DNA of 64,000 nucleotides from Nocardia brevicatena NBRC 12119. GTDB taxonomy: Bacteria; Actinomycetota; Actinomycetes; Mycobacteriales; Mycobacteriaceae. The position numbers and the translations under genes were made by a program. Of this stretch, positions 34,876 through 43,151 are shown one piece after another. The notes beneath the pieces are model-generated. The model was not told the origin of the DNA. It saw only the letters and a list, made by a program, of their open reading frames with translations, and did no database searches. Positions within the stretch are counted from its first letter, which is position 1. Every line of letters starts with the position of its first letter. The stretch is from contig NZ_BAFU01000070.1 of NCBI RefSeq assembly GCF_000308495.1, positions 248,001-312,000 of the forward strand, given 5' to 3'.

Positions 34876-35485
34876 CCCGGGTATCACCGACAAGAGCGTG
34901 GGCGGGCGGACTGCCCGGCAGCGACTGGAGACACCGGTCGAATCACGGTTCCGATTCGACTGGGACGCCGAGGCATTGGCCCGCGGCAGCGAGCGAATCG
35001 CCCGGTTCCTGGGCACCGGCCGCTATCTCGCGTTGCAGACGGTGGTGGTGCTCGTCTGGATCGTGCTCAACGTGTTCGCCATCTCGCTGCGCTGGGACCC
35101 ATACCCGTTCATCCTGCTCAACCTGGCCTTCTCCACCCAGGCCGCCTATGCCGCACCGCTGATCCTGCTGGCGCAGAACCGGCAGGACAACCGTGACCGA
35201 ATATCGCTGGAAGAGGACCGACTGCGCGCCGCGCAGACCAAGGCCGATACGGAATTCCTGGCCCGAGAACTCGCCGCGCTGCGACTCGCCGTGGGCGAGG
35301 TGGCCACTCGCGACTACCTCCGCCGCGAACTGGACGATGTCCACACCGCGCTGGGGCGGATCGAGGCTGCGGCGAAAGGTGATTCGGTGTACGAGCCGGA
35401 TAAGGCGACCAAGATCGCACGCAAGAAAAGCTCCGGCCGCAAGCCCTCTTCTGTCTCGGTTTCACCGCCTCGAGCGGATGGCTGA
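34868..35485 (+). CDS. DUF1003 membrane protein (Rv1231c-like)
   Basis: A 205-residue protein with two membrane helices around LQTVVVLVWIVLNVF and PFILLNLAFSTQAAYAAPL. The conserved DUF1003 segment is ALQTVVVLVWIVLNVFAISL, then WDPYPFILLNLAFS and LILLAQNRQDNRDR. A charged coiled-coil-like region (RAAQTKADTEFLARELAALR) and a lysine-rich tail follow. The GTG start at 34868 overlaps the MgtE_N/CBS gene. Function unknown; the conserved pairing suggests an ion or envelope sensing module. Confidence 0.9.
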   Translation: MTDPGITDKSVGGRTARQRLETPVESRFRFDWDAEALARGSERIARFLGTGRYLALQTVVVLVWIVLNVFAISLRWDPYPFILLNLAFSTQAAYAAPLILLAQNRQDNRDRISLEEDRLRAAQTKADTEFLARELAALRLAVGEVATRDYLRRELDDVHTALGRIEAAAKGDSVYEPDKATKIARKKSSGRKPSSVSVSPPRADG

Positions 35486-35605
35486 CCGGAAATCCGCAAC
35501 TTGCTCCTGACCGCTAGGTAACCTGGATCACGTTGTCCTGAGCCGGCCCCCGGACGATGTCCGAGACGGTTGCTCTCCAGCGACGTAGAGGATTGGTGTT
35601 GCCGA

Positions 35606-36898
35606 ATGCGGATACCTACCCCTGTTGCAATGTCGGCTCTGGTCATGGCAGGCCTGGTAGCTGGTGGTTCTGCGGCACATATCGGCAGTCCGTCCGCCCC
35701 TCCGAAGGCTCAGGGGGCCCGCCACGCCGAGGCGGACGACGCGGCTCGCGCGGCCGACGAGAAGGCCGCCGAGGCCAAAGTGGCCCAGACACTTGGCATG
35801 CTGCCGGTCGAACCGGAACCCCCGCGCAAACTGCGGGCCCTGCGCCCGGCTCCCGCCGACGGGATTCCCCCGTTCGCCGGCACTGTTCCGCTGCACACCC
35901 TCAACTTCCCGCGAAGCGGTGGCGCGCTCGGTATTCCGGAAATCGTGCTGGCCGCCTACCGCAATGCCGAACTGGCCATGCGGTCGACGATGCCCGGCTG
36001 CGGTCTGTCCTGGAGTCTGCTCGCCGCTATCGGCCGAATCGAATCCGGGCACGCGAACAACGGCCGTACCGACGCCGCCGGAACGACCACCACCCCCATC
36101 CTCGGCCCCGCCCTGGATGGCACCCTACCCGGCAACGAGGTCATCCGAGCGCCCGACGGCAGCTATGTGCGCGCCCTCGGCCCCATGCAGTTTCTGCCCG
36201 AGACCTGGGCCCACTACCAGGCCGACGGCAATGCCGACGGCCGCGCCGACCCGCACAACGTCTTCGACGCCGCCCTGGCCGCCGGAAAATACCTGTGCTC
36301 GGGTGGACTGAATCTGCGTGATCCGCAACAGGAATTGCGCGCCGTCCTGCGCTACAACAACTCGATGTCCTACGCGGCCAATGTTTTGAGCTGGTCGCTC
36401 GCCTACCGCACCGGCGGCGGCCCGTCGGCCGTACCGATCACCCCCGATGTCATCCCGCCCGGCAGCTCCCCCACCCCTCTCGGCCCCGGTACCGATATGA
36501 CCGCCGTCGACACCCGAACGGCCACCACCAACGAGGCACCGCCGCCGGTACCACCCGTCATCCCCACGACCCCGCAGCAGCCGATGATCCACATCCCCGG
36601 CCTGCCGCCCATCCCCTGCGGCGTCCTCTGCCCACCGGCCCCCGGTGCTCCGAACGCCGAACCCGAGGTGCTTCCCGCCCCCGCCCGCCCCGACACCCCC
36701 GCCGTACCGCCCGGCAATTCCCCGGCCCCCGCACCCGAACACTCCGACCCCTCGGCGGCCCCGCCGGCCCCCGAGGGCACCCAACCCGCACCGACCCCGC
36801 CGCCCGCGCCGACTCTCTCCCTCCCGTTCGGCATCGTCGTCCCTCTCCCGCAGGCTCCCGCACCGGCCCCGACCGAACAGATCCCGCCGCCGCCGTGA
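35606..36898 (+). CDS. Lytic transglycosylase with proline-rich tail
   Basis: A 430-residue exported murein lytic transglycosylase (Rv1230c-like). The signal segment is PTPVAMSALVMAGLVAGGSA. The SLT core contains CGLSWSLLAAIGRIESGH (catalytic Glu in IES), RALGPMQFLPETWAHY, DPHNVFDAALAAGKYLC and ELRAVLRYNNSMSYA. A Pro/Ala-rich tail of about 150 residues follows, probably cell-wall spanning and disordered. ATG 35606 is chosen because it opens the signal peptide. It is a paralogue of the next gene. Confidence 0.9.
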   Translation: MRIPTPVAMSALVMAGLVAGGSAAHIGSPSAPPKAQGARHAEADDAARAADEKAAEAKVAQTLGMLPVEPEPPRKLRALRPAPADGIPPFAGTVPLHTLNFPRSGGALGIPEIVLAAYRNAELAMRSTMPGCGLSWSLLAAIGRIESGHANNGRTDAAGTTTTPILGPALDGTLPGNEVIRAPDGSYVRALGPMQFLPETWAHYQADGNADGRADPHNVFDAALAAGKYLCSGGLNLRDPQQELRAVLRYNNSMSYAANVLSWSLAYRTGGGPSAVPITPDVIPPGSSPTPLGPGTDMTAVDTRTATTNEAPPPVPPVIPTTPQQPMIHIPGLPPIPCGVLCPPAPGAPNAEPEVLPAPARPDTPAVPPGNSPAPAPEHSDPSAAPPAPEGTQPAPTPPPAPTLSLPFGIVVPLPQAPAPAPTEQIPPPP

Positions 36899-37087
36899 GG
36901 GCACCCCGCTTCCGCCACGCCGCCTCTGGTTACGCCAAAAATCCTGAACCAAACCTTTTTTCGATCACAGAGGGGTAACAAATACATCTCGGATGCGGTA
37001 GCCTTCCCCTACTCAGATCACGAGGAGCTAACGAATCCGGCCTCCGTGCAGCTGAGTGCAAGTGTGTTCGATGGAAGGTCACTGCAC

Positions 37088-37957
37088 GTGGGGCGTCACC
37101 GTAAACAAACACCTGCCACCATTTCCCGCAGTTCCATTCTGGCGCTCACCGGATTGGTCCCCGCAAGTGTCGTGGCGGTCAATGCCACCGCGGCCGTGAA
37201 CACCGATCCGACCGCGGCAACGGTGCAGATGCATTTACCGAGCGCGGACTCCGATAAACCGGACGCCTCGATGGCGGCGGCGGAGCGGCCCGTGGTCGAC
37301 GAGAACGCGGTGCACGCCATGGCCAAACAGTCGCGCAGCGTCGAACCCGAGATCAAAACCGTTGCGCGACCCGCGGGTCGGCCACGGGCCGAACTGCCGC
37401 CGGGGCATATGGGTATTCCCGGTATCGCCAACGCCGCCTATACCTCCGCCGAGCAGATCCTGGCCGAGGAGAATCCCGAGTGCGGAATGTCGTGGACGAT
37501 GCTGGCCGGTATCGGCCGGGTCGAATCCACGCATATGTTCGACGGTCGGGCCGACGCCGAAGGCAACGCGCTCGAACCGGTCTACGGACCGGCCCTGGAC
37601 GGCAGCCTATCGGGCAACAATGTCATCTCCGACTCCGATGGCGGCGCCCTCGACGGTATCGCCGGCTACGACCGCGCGGTCGGACCCATGCAGTTCCTGC
37701 CCGAGACCTGGGCGCGTTACGGCGCCGACGGCAACGGCGACGGTATCGCCGATCCACAGAACTACTACGACGCGACGCTGACCGCGGGCAAATATCTGTG
37801 CGACGGCGGACTGAACATGCGCGATGTGAGCCAGCAGACCCGCGCGATCCTGCGCTACAACCACTCCATGGCCTACGTCGCCAATGTCATGGCCTGGGCC
37901 AACTCCTACAACACCGGCGTAACCCCCCACCCGTCGGAACTCCCCCGCATCCACTAA
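37088..37957 (+). CDS. Second lytic transglycosylase (tandem paralogue)
   Basis: A 289-residue exported transglycosylase. After a basic N-terminus and hydrophobic segment (SSILALTGLVPASVVAV), the SLT core repeats the motifs of its upstream neighbour: CGMSWTMLAGIGRVESTH, RAVGPMQFLPETWARY, DPQNYYDATLTAGKYLC and QTRAILRYNHSMAYVANV. It lacks the proline-rich tail. GTG 37088 is chosen because GGAAGG lies 9 nt upstream; earlier GTGs at 37046 and 37064 are possible. Two GTTAC/GTAAC words (near 36928 and 36975) upstream might bind an envelope regulator such as MtrA, but this is weak. Confidence 0.88.
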   Translation: MGRHRKQTPATISRSSILALTGLVPASVVAVNATAAVNTDPTAATVQMHLPSADSDKPDASMAAAERPVVDENAVHAMAKQSRSVEPEIKTVARPAGRPRAELPPGHMGIPGIANAAYTSAEQILAEENPECGMSWTMLAGIGRVESTHMFDGRADAEGNALEPVYGPALDGSLSGNNVISDSDGGALDGIAGYDRAVGPMQFLPETWARYGADGNGDGIADPQNYYDATLTAGKYLCDGGLNMRDVSQQTRAILRYNHSMAYVANVMAWANSYNTGVTPHPSELPRIH

Positions 37958-37970
37958 CCGGTTCTTCGGC

Positions 37971-38005
37971 CCCCGCGCCGCCGAAGGCGGCGCCATCGAA
38001 CACGG
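37971..38005 (-). repeat. Single palindromic repeat copy abutting the mrp promoter
   Basis: The complement of this segment reads TGTTCGATGGCGCCGCC, then TTC, then GGCGGCGCGGGG. It is nearly identical to the last tandem unit at 30814-30840, differing only in the loop. It ends 2 nt before the mrp -10 hexamer. Confidence 0.85.
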
Positions 38006-38006
38006 C

Positions 38007-38012
38007 TAGACT
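38007..38012 (+). promoter_or_regulatory. -10 hexamer (TAGACT), leaderless mrp
   Basis: TAGACT is followed by 7 nt and ATG 38020 without a ribosome site. The -35 region would lie inside the palindromic repeat. Confidence 0.55.
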
Positions 38013-38019
38013 CGGCGGT

Positions 38020-39156
38020 ATGCCAGTGGTAACGGAAGCGGAGGTGCGGGGCGCTCTCGCGAAGGTTGACGACCCGGAGATCCGTAAGCCGATCACCGAA
38101 CTGGGCATGGTGAAGAGCATCCGGATCGGTGACGACAGCAGTGTGCACATCGATGTCTACCTGACGACGGCCGGCTGTCCGCTGCGCACCGAGATCACTC
38201 AGCGTGTCACCAAGGCGGTCGCCGATGTGCCCGGGGTGGGTCCGGTCACGGTCGACCTCGATGTGATGAGTGATGAACAGCGCACCGAGCTGCGCAGGCA
38301 GCTGCGCGGTGATTCGGCCGATCCGGTGATTCCGTTCGCCCAGCCCGGTTCGCTGACTCGGGTATATGCGGTGGCCTCCGGTAAGGGCGGGGTCGGCAAG
38401 TCCAGCGTCACCGTCAACCTGGCCGCGGCCATGGCCGCATGTGGGCTTTCGGTCGGGGTACTCGACGCCGATATCTACGGTCACTCCATTCCGCGCATGC
38501 TCGGCACCGATGCCCGCCCCACCCAGGTGGAGCGGATGATCATGCCGCCGACCGCGCACGACGTGCGAATGATCTCGATCGCCCAGTTCACTCGGGGCAA
38601 CACCCCGGTGGTGTGGCGCGGCCCGATGCTGCATCGGGCTCTGCAACAGTTCCTCGCCGATGTGTTCTGGGGCGATCTGGACATTCTGCTGCTGGACCTG
38701 CCTCCCGGCACCGGTGATGTGGCGATCTCCATCGCCCAGCTGATTCCGAACGCCGAGATCCTGGTAGTCACCACACCGCAGCCGGCGGCCGCCGAGGTCG
38801 CCGAACGCGCCGGGGCCATCGCCTTGCAGACTCGGCAGCGCATCGCCGGAGTGGTGGAGAACATGTCCTGGCTGGATCTTCCGGATGGCACGCGGATGGA
38901 TCTGTACGGTTCCGGCGGCGGGCAGGCCGTCGCCGACCGGCTCACCCGCGCGGTCGGCGCCGAGGTCCCGTTGCTCGGCCAGATCCCGATCGAGCAGGCG
39001 CTGCGCGAGGCGGGTGACGAGGGCACCCCGATCGTCCTGCGCGATCCGGCCAATCCGGCCGCCGTCGCCCTCCGTGAGGTTGCCGAGAAACTCGCCGTAC
39101 GCCGTCGGGGGCTGGCCGGTATGTCGCTGGGTATCGACACCACCCGGCATCTGTGA
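38020..39156 (+). CDS. mrp: Mrp/NBP35-family Fe-S cluster carrier ATPase
   Basis: A 378-residue P-loop ATPase. The N-terminal MIP18/DUF59 domain is VDDPEIRKPITELGMVKSI. The deviant Walker A is ASGKGGVGKSSVTVNLAAAM, followed by LDADIYGHSIPRMLG and the switch region LLLDLPPGTGDVAISIAQLI. Mrp proteins carry Fe-S clusters to target apoproteins. The CxxC cluster motif of many homologues is not obvious in the C-terminal part. It is the orthologue of Rv1229c by domain order and position. Confidence 0.94.
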   Translation: MPVVTEAEVRGALAKVDDPEIRKPITELGMVKSIRIGDDSSVHIDVYLTTAGCPLRTEITQRVTKAVADVPGVGPVTVDLDVMSDEQRTELRRQLRGDSADPVIPFAQPGSLTRVYAVASGKGGVGKSSVTVNLAAAMAACGLSVGVLDADIYGHSIPRMLGTDARPTQVERMIMPPTAHDVRMISIAQFTRGNTPVVWRGPMLHRALQQFLADVFWGDLDILLLDLPPGTGDVAISIAQLIPNAEILVVTTPQPAAAEVAERAGAIALQTRQRIAGVVENMSWLDLPDGTRMDLYGSGGGQAVADRLTRAVGAEVPLLGQIPIEQALREAGDEGTPIVLRDPANPAAVALREVAEKLAVRRRGLAGMSLGIDTTRHL

Positions 39157-39191
39157 GGCCCGGCACGGTGTCGGGTGTCGGCGACGCTTAA

Positions 39192-39197
39192 TATGCT
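39192..39197 (+). promoter_or_regulatory. -10 hexamer (TATGCT), leaderless DivIVA-like gene
   Basis: TATGCT, six nucleotides, then ATG 39204, with no ribosome site. Confidence 0.55.
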
Positions 39198-39203
39198 CGG
39201 CGC

Positions 39204-39527
39204 ATGCTCACCCTGCTGCTGTACGTATTGATCGTCGGCCTGGTCGCCGCGGTGCTGTTCCTCGTGGCCAGTGCCGTGTTCGGCCGCTCGGAGGAGCTCG
39301 GTCCACTACCCGAGGGGACGACGGCCACGGTGCTGCCGGTCGAGGGGATCACCGGGGCGGATGTCCGGGCGTTGCGCTTCCAGCAGGTGTTTCGCGGATA
39401 CAAGGCCGGCGAGGTGGATTGGGCCCTGTCCCGGCTGGCGGCCCGTATCGACGAACTCCAGGCTCAACTGGCCGAGGCGCGCGCTGCCGCGCATCCGGTC
39501 CCGCCCAATGGATCCGAGGCATCATGA
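39204..39527 (+). CDS. DivIVA-domain small membrane protein (Rv1209-like)
   Basis: A 107-residue protein with one N-terminal membrane helix (LLLYVLIVGLVAAVLFLVAS) and a DivIVA-type segment (ALRFQQVFRGYKAGEVDWAL) leading into a short coiled coil (LSRLAARIDELQAQLAEARA). DivIVA-like domains bind curved membranes or polar growth proteins. The stop overlaps the ATG of tagA (ATGA), matching the conserved Rv1209-Rv1210 pair. Confidence 0.88.
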   Translation: MLTLLLYVLIVGLVAAVLFLVASAVFGRSEELGPLPEGTTATVLPVEGITGADVRALRFQQVFRGYKAGEVDWALSRLAARIDELQAQLAEARAAAHPVPPNGSEAS

Positions 39528-40081
39528 ACCCCGAGGACCGAGTGCGCTGCCCGTGGTCGGTGGACTCCCAGATCTACCGGGACTATCACGACCAGGAGTG
39601 GGGTCGTCCACTGCACGGTGACGACGCGCTGTTCGAACGACTGTGTCTGGAAACCTTCCAGGCGGGCCTGTCCTGGATCACGATCCTGCGCAAACGACCC
39701 GCGTTCCGGGCTGCCTTCGACGGGTTCACCATCGGGCGGGTGGCCGAGTTCGACCAGGCGGATCGGGAGCGGCTGTTGGCCGATGCCGGGATCGTGCGCA
39801 ACCGCGCCAAAGTCGAGGCGTGTATCGCGAACGCGAAGGTGGCACGGGATCTCGATATCGGGCTCGACGAACTGCTGTGGTCGTTCGCGCCGCCGCCGCG
39901 CCCGCGTCCACGCGCCCTTGCCGACATTCCCGCGATAACCCCCGAATCCACCGCCCTGGCAAAGGAATTGAAGCGACGCGGGTTTCGTTTTGTCGGCCCC
40001 ACCACGGCGTATGCCCTTATGCAGGCCACCGGAATGGTGGACGATCACCTCGCCGAGTGCTGGGTGGACAGTACTACCTGA
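39524..40081 (+). CDS. tagA: DNA-3-methyladenine glycosylase I
   Basis: A 185-residue base-excision repair enzyme that removes 3-methyladenine from DNA. The family signature is complete: RCPWSVDSQIYRDYHDQEWG with the zinc Cys and His, then ETFQAGLSWITILRKRPAFR, and the C-terminal FRFVGPTTAYALMQATGMVD, HLAECW supplying the remaining His and Cys ligands. ATG 39524 overlaps the preceding stop, so it is translationally coupled. Orthologue of Rv1210. Confidence 0.96.
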   Translation: MNPEDRVRCPWSVDSQIYRDYHDQEWGRPLHGDDALFERLCLETFQAGLSWITILRKRPAFRAAFDGFTIGRVAEFDQADRERLLADAGIVRNRAKVEACIANAKVARDLDIGLDELLWSFAPPPRPRPRALADIPAITPESTALAKELKRRGFRFVGPTTAYALMQATGMVDDHLAECWVDSTT

Positions 40082-40249
40082 GGCGATGACCGAGCGGTTA
40101 CATTTCGACGTCAGGTATCCGGCCGATCCGGCGATAGGGAAGAATAGATCAGGTGCAGCCCGCAGATGTCGGCGGGCCGCACGGTTGGCAACAACCGCAA
40201 GATCCGAGCAAGTGCGCAGCATACCGCGCAGATCTGGAGGGAGCAGAGG

Positions 40250-40417
40250 ATGGCGGCCATGAAGCCCCGCACCGGGGACGGTCCCCTCGAGGCAACCAAG
40301 GAAGGGCGTGGGATCGTCATGCGGGTCCCGCTCGAGGGTGGCGGGCGTCTGGTCGTAGAGCTCACGCCGGATGAAGCCGCGGCTCTCGGTGACGAACTGA
40401 AGAGTGTCACCAGCTAG
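40250..40417 (+). CDS. DUF3117 small protein (Rv1211-like)
   Basis: A 55-residue highly conserved actinobacterial protein: MAAMKPRTGDGPLEATKEGR, then GIVMRVPLEGGGRLVVELTP and DEAAALGDEL. GGAGGG lies 8 nt before ATG 40250. Function unknown, but it is always found near tagA and the glycogen genes in this group. Its 3' end overlaps the start of the methyltransferase gene by 14 nt. Confidence 0.93.
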   Translation: MAAMKPRTGDGPLEATKEGRGIVMRVPLEGGGRLVVELTPDEAAALGDELKSVTS

Positions 40418-41270
40418 ACCCATCGACCATTCGGCGCTCGCGGCGGTCGCGGACGCGTTGGCCTGTCCGGAATGCGCCGGCGCCCTGCATCCCCTCGAGG
40501 GTCGGCTGCGGTGCGAGAACGGGCACAGTTTCGATATCGCCCGCCAGGGCTATATCAGTCTGCTCACCGGCAGCGCCACCAACATGACCGGCGATACCGC
40601 CGCCATGTTGGATGCCCGCGCGGCATTTCAGGGCGGCGGCCATTTCGCCCCGATCGCCGATGCCGTGATCGGGGTCCTCGCCGTACCCGGGATACCGGCC
40701 GCGGACCCGTTGATCCTGGAAGTCGGCGCGGGCACGGGGTACTACTCGGCCCGGGTGCTCGACGCGCTGCCGCGGGCGCGCGGGATCGCCCTGGACGTAT
40801 CCAAATTCGCGGGACGGCGTTGTGCGCGCGTCCACCCGCGAGCCGCCGCCGTGGTGGCCGACGCCTGGCGCGGACTGCCGATCCGCGCCGCGGCCCTGGA
40901 CGCGGTGCTGTCGGTCTTCGCCCCGCGCAATCCCGCCGCGGTCGCCGCTTCCCTCGGCCCGCACGGCCGCTACGCGGTGGTCACCCCCACCACCCGCCAT
41001 CTCGGTGAGCTGATCCGTCCACTCGGTATGGTCCAGGTCGACCCGGACAAGGACCGGCGGCTCGCCGAGAGTATGGCGGGATATTTCGAGCTCGAAGACC
41101 GCACCACGGTCGAGTATCCGATGAGGCTCGCCCGCGCCGATATGGCCCATGTGGTGGCGATGGGGCCGTCCGCCCATCACGCGCTATCCGTGGCGGAGCG
41201 GGTCGAGACGTTGCCCGAGCCGTGGGAAGTGACCGCTTCGGTTACCGTGCGCCTCTACCGCCGACGATGA
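40404..41270 (+). CDS. RlmA-family 23S rRNA (guanine-N1) methyltransferase
   Basis: A 288-residue SAM-dependent methyltransferase of the RlmA/TlrB/MyrA class. The N-terminal zinc ribbon is CPECAGALHP with RCENGHSFDIARQGYISLL, and the SAM-binding motif is ILEVGAGTGYYSARVLDALP. The RlmA family methylates G745 or G748 of 23S rRNA, and TlrB-type enzymes give tylosin resistance; which base is modified here is unknown. GTG 40404 lies within the end of the DUF3117 gene, so it is likely coupled. Confidence 0.88.
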   Translation: MSPARPIDHSALAAVADALACPECAGALHPLEGRLRCENGHSFDIARQGYISLLTGSATNMTGDTAAMLDARAAFQGGGHFAPIADAVIGVLAVPGIPAADPLILEVGAGTGYYSARVLDALPRARGIALDVSKFAGRRCARVHPRAAAVVADAWRGLPIRAAALDAVLSVFAPRNPAAVAASLGPHGRYAVVTPTTRHLGELIRPLGMVQVDPDKDRRLAESMAGYFELEDRTTVEYPMRLARADMAHVVAMGPSAHHALSVAERVETLPEPWEVTASVTVRLYRRR

Positions 41271-41422
41271 GCCGGCCCGGGCATGCCCCGCGTGTTCCGT
41301 GACAAACCTCGCCGCGCCGGTGGCCGACCGGTGAGGCGACGGTAAACGCATTGGTATACAGGGCAATCCATTTGCCACACGCAACTTACGGCCCGGCAAC
41401 GACCGGATGGTGTCCTTGTTCC

Positions 41423-41830
41423 ATGCGGATGCCGACACTGTTCCAGAAGCGGAAAACCATCAATATCTTCGATCGGATCGGCGGATATGAGGCACTCGAA
41501 GCCGTCGTCGCCGATTTCTACACACGCGTACTCGCCGACGACGAATTGTTCGGTTTCTTCACCGGCACCAATATGGCGAGGTTGAAGGGCAAACAGGTTG
41601 AATTCTTCGCGGCCGCGCTCGGCGGCCCCGACCCGTACACCGGTGCACCGATGAAGCAGGTCCACCAGGGTCGGGGAATCACCATGCACCATTTCGGACT
41701 GGTGGCCGGACATCTGAAGGACTCGCTGGCCGCGGCGGGAGTGCCCGCGGAGACCATCGAGGAGATCATCGCAGCCATCGCGCCGCTGGCCGACGATATC
41801 GCTTCGAACGCCTCGGTCGGCTCGGCGTAA
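41423..41830 (+). CDS. Group I truncated hemoglobin
   Basis: A 135-residue 2-on-2 globin. It shows [20 protein letters not shown] (Gly-Gly and the B10 Tyr), [20 protein letters not shown] and [20 protein letters not shown], with the heme-binding His in [14 protein letters not shown]. Truncated hemoglobins of this class oxidise nitric oxide to nitrate. ATG 41423 is used; ATG 41429 is two codons later and the ribosome site is poor for both. Confidence 0.92.
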   Translation: MRMPTLFQKRKTINIFDRIGGYEALEAVVADFYTRVLADDELFGFFTGTNMARLKGKQVEFFAAALGGPDPYTGAPMKQVHQGRGITMHHFGLVAGHLKDSLAAAGVPAETIEEIIAAIAPLADDIASNASVGSA

Positions 41831-41856
41831 CGGTCGGCCGCGCCGGGCCGCTCGGG

Positions 41857-43083
41857 TCACGGCTTGCGGACGCGGTCGTAGATCCGCAGGGTCTGTTCGG
41901 CGATATGAGACCAGTCGAACTCGGCGATGGCACGTGTCCGGCCGGCGGCTCCGAACTCGGCCGACCGGTCGGGGTCGGCGGCGAGCTCGTTCACCGCCGC
42001 CGCCAGACCCCGCTCGTAGGCGGCGGGGTCGGCGGCGTCGTAGCGCACCAGCCGGCCCGTGCGGTTGTCGACGACGACCTCCGGGATACCACCGACATCG
42101 GAGGCGACCACCGCCGTACCGCAGGCCATGGCCTCCAGGTTGACGATGCCCAATGGCTCGTAGACCGAGGGGCAGATGAACACGGTCGCGGCTGCCAGCA
42201 CCTGCCGGACCTGCTCGGTGGACAGCATCTGCCGCACCCAGAACACGTTCCCCCGCTGTCGGCGCAGTTCGGTGACCGCATCGGCGACCTCGACCGCCAG
42301 CTCCTCGGTGTCGGGCAGACCCGCACACAGCACCAACTGGATATCAGGGTCCATCTCGTGTGCCGCGGCCAGCAGATGCGCGACACCCTTCTGTCGGGTG
42401 ATCCGCCCCACGAACGCCGCCATCGGGCGGTCGGACCGCACCCCGAGGTCGGCGAGGATGGAGGGACCCTCCGCGGGCGGCGGACCGGGATGCCAGGCCG
42501 CCGAGTCGATGCCGTTGTGCACTACGTACACCCGGTCCGGGTCGAGCCCCGGATAGGCGTCCAGCACGTCGCGGCGCATCCACGCACTCACCGCGATAAC
42601 GGCGTCGGCGGATTCGATCGCGGTGCGTTCCGACCATGACGACAGGCGATAGCCGCCGCCGAGCTGTTCGGCCTTCCACGGCCGCCGCGGCTCCAGCGAA
42701 TGGGCGGTCAGCACATGCGGGATGCCGTAGAGGGTGGCGGCGAGGTGCCCGGCCAGGCCGGTGTACCAGGTATGCGAATGCACGACGTCCACTTCCCCGA
42801 CGGCGTCGGCCATCCGTAGTTCGGTGGACATCATCTGCACGGCCGCGTTGGCGGCATAGAGGGCGGGGTCCGGGCCGTGCACCACCGCGTCCGTGCGTGA
42901 CACGCCCATGCAGTGCACCGTCACATCACACAAGTACCGCAGTCGGCCCACCAGTTCGGTGACGTGCACGCCCGCCCCGCCGTACACCTCCGGCGGATAC
43001 TCCCGGGTCAGCACGGCCACCCGCAGCCACTCCAGGTCGAACGGATCCACCGCCGCACGCTCACCATCCGTGCCGGAATTCAC
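41857..43083 (-). CDS. glgM: GT4 alpha-maltose-1-phosphate synthase GlgM
   Basis: A 408-residue GT4 transferase, formerly called GlgA in actinobacteria. It makes maltose-1-phosphate from ADP-glucose for alpha-glucan synthesis by GlgE. Motifs are VAVLTREYPPEVYGGAGVHV, HSHTWYTGLAGHLAATLYG, GRITRQKGVAHLLAA and the donor site CPSVYEPLGIVNLEAMACGT. GTG 43083 is favoured because TACGTT lies 7 nt upstream on the minus strand (leaderless pattern). Mycobacterial homologues start about 20 codons later, at the RVAVLTRE segment. It is divergent from glgC. Confidence 0.93.
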   Translation of the reverse strand: MNSGTDGERAAVDPFDLEWLRVAVLTREYPPEVYGGAGVHVTELVGRLRYLCDVTVHCMGVSRTDAVVHGPDPALYAANAAVQMMSTELRMADAVGEVDVVHSHTWYTGLAGHLAATLYGIPHVLTAHSLEPRRPWKAEQLGGGYRLSSWSERTAIESADAVIAVSAWMRRDVLDAYPGLDPDRVYVVHNGIDSAAWHPGPPPAEGPSILADLGVRSDRPMAAFVGRITRQKGVAHLLAAAHEMDPDIQLVLCAGLPDTEELAVEVADAVTELRRQRGNVFWVRQMLSTEQVRQVLAAATVFICPSVYEPLGIVNLEAMACGTAVVASDVGGIPEVVVDNRTGRLVRYDAADPAAYERGLAAAVNELAADPDRSAEFGAAGRTRAIAEFDWSHIAEQTLRIYDRVRKP

Positions 43084-43090
43084 GAGATTC

Positions 43091-43096
43091 AACGTA
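43091..43096 (-). promoter_or_regulatory. -10 hexamer (TACGTT), leaderless glgM
   Basis: On the minus strand TACGTT is followed by GAATCTC and GTG 43083. The two divergent glg promoters are only about 45 bp apart, so they may be co-regulated. Confidence 0.5.
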
Positions 43097-43139
43097 GACG
43101 CTGCCGGCGGCACGGGCCACCACGGGCCGGGCGGTTGGG

Positions 43140-43145
43140 TAGTTT
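43140..43145 (+). promoter_or_regulatory. -10 hexamer (TAGTTT), leaderless glgC
   Basis: TAGTTT, six nucleotides, then GTG 43152, with no Shine-Dalgarno sequence. Confidence 0.55.
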
Positions 43146-43151
43146 GAAAGC

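Noticed and set aside
36928-36980. MtrA-type boxes (GTTAC/GTAAC words)
   Set aside because: Only single short half-sites are present with no proper repeat spacing, so it is noted as weak only.
36899-37087. c-di-AMP (ydaO-type) riboswitch upstream of the second transglycosylase
   Set aside because: Cell-wall hydrolase genes often carry it, but I could not find the conserved core or pairing in this 190-bp gap.
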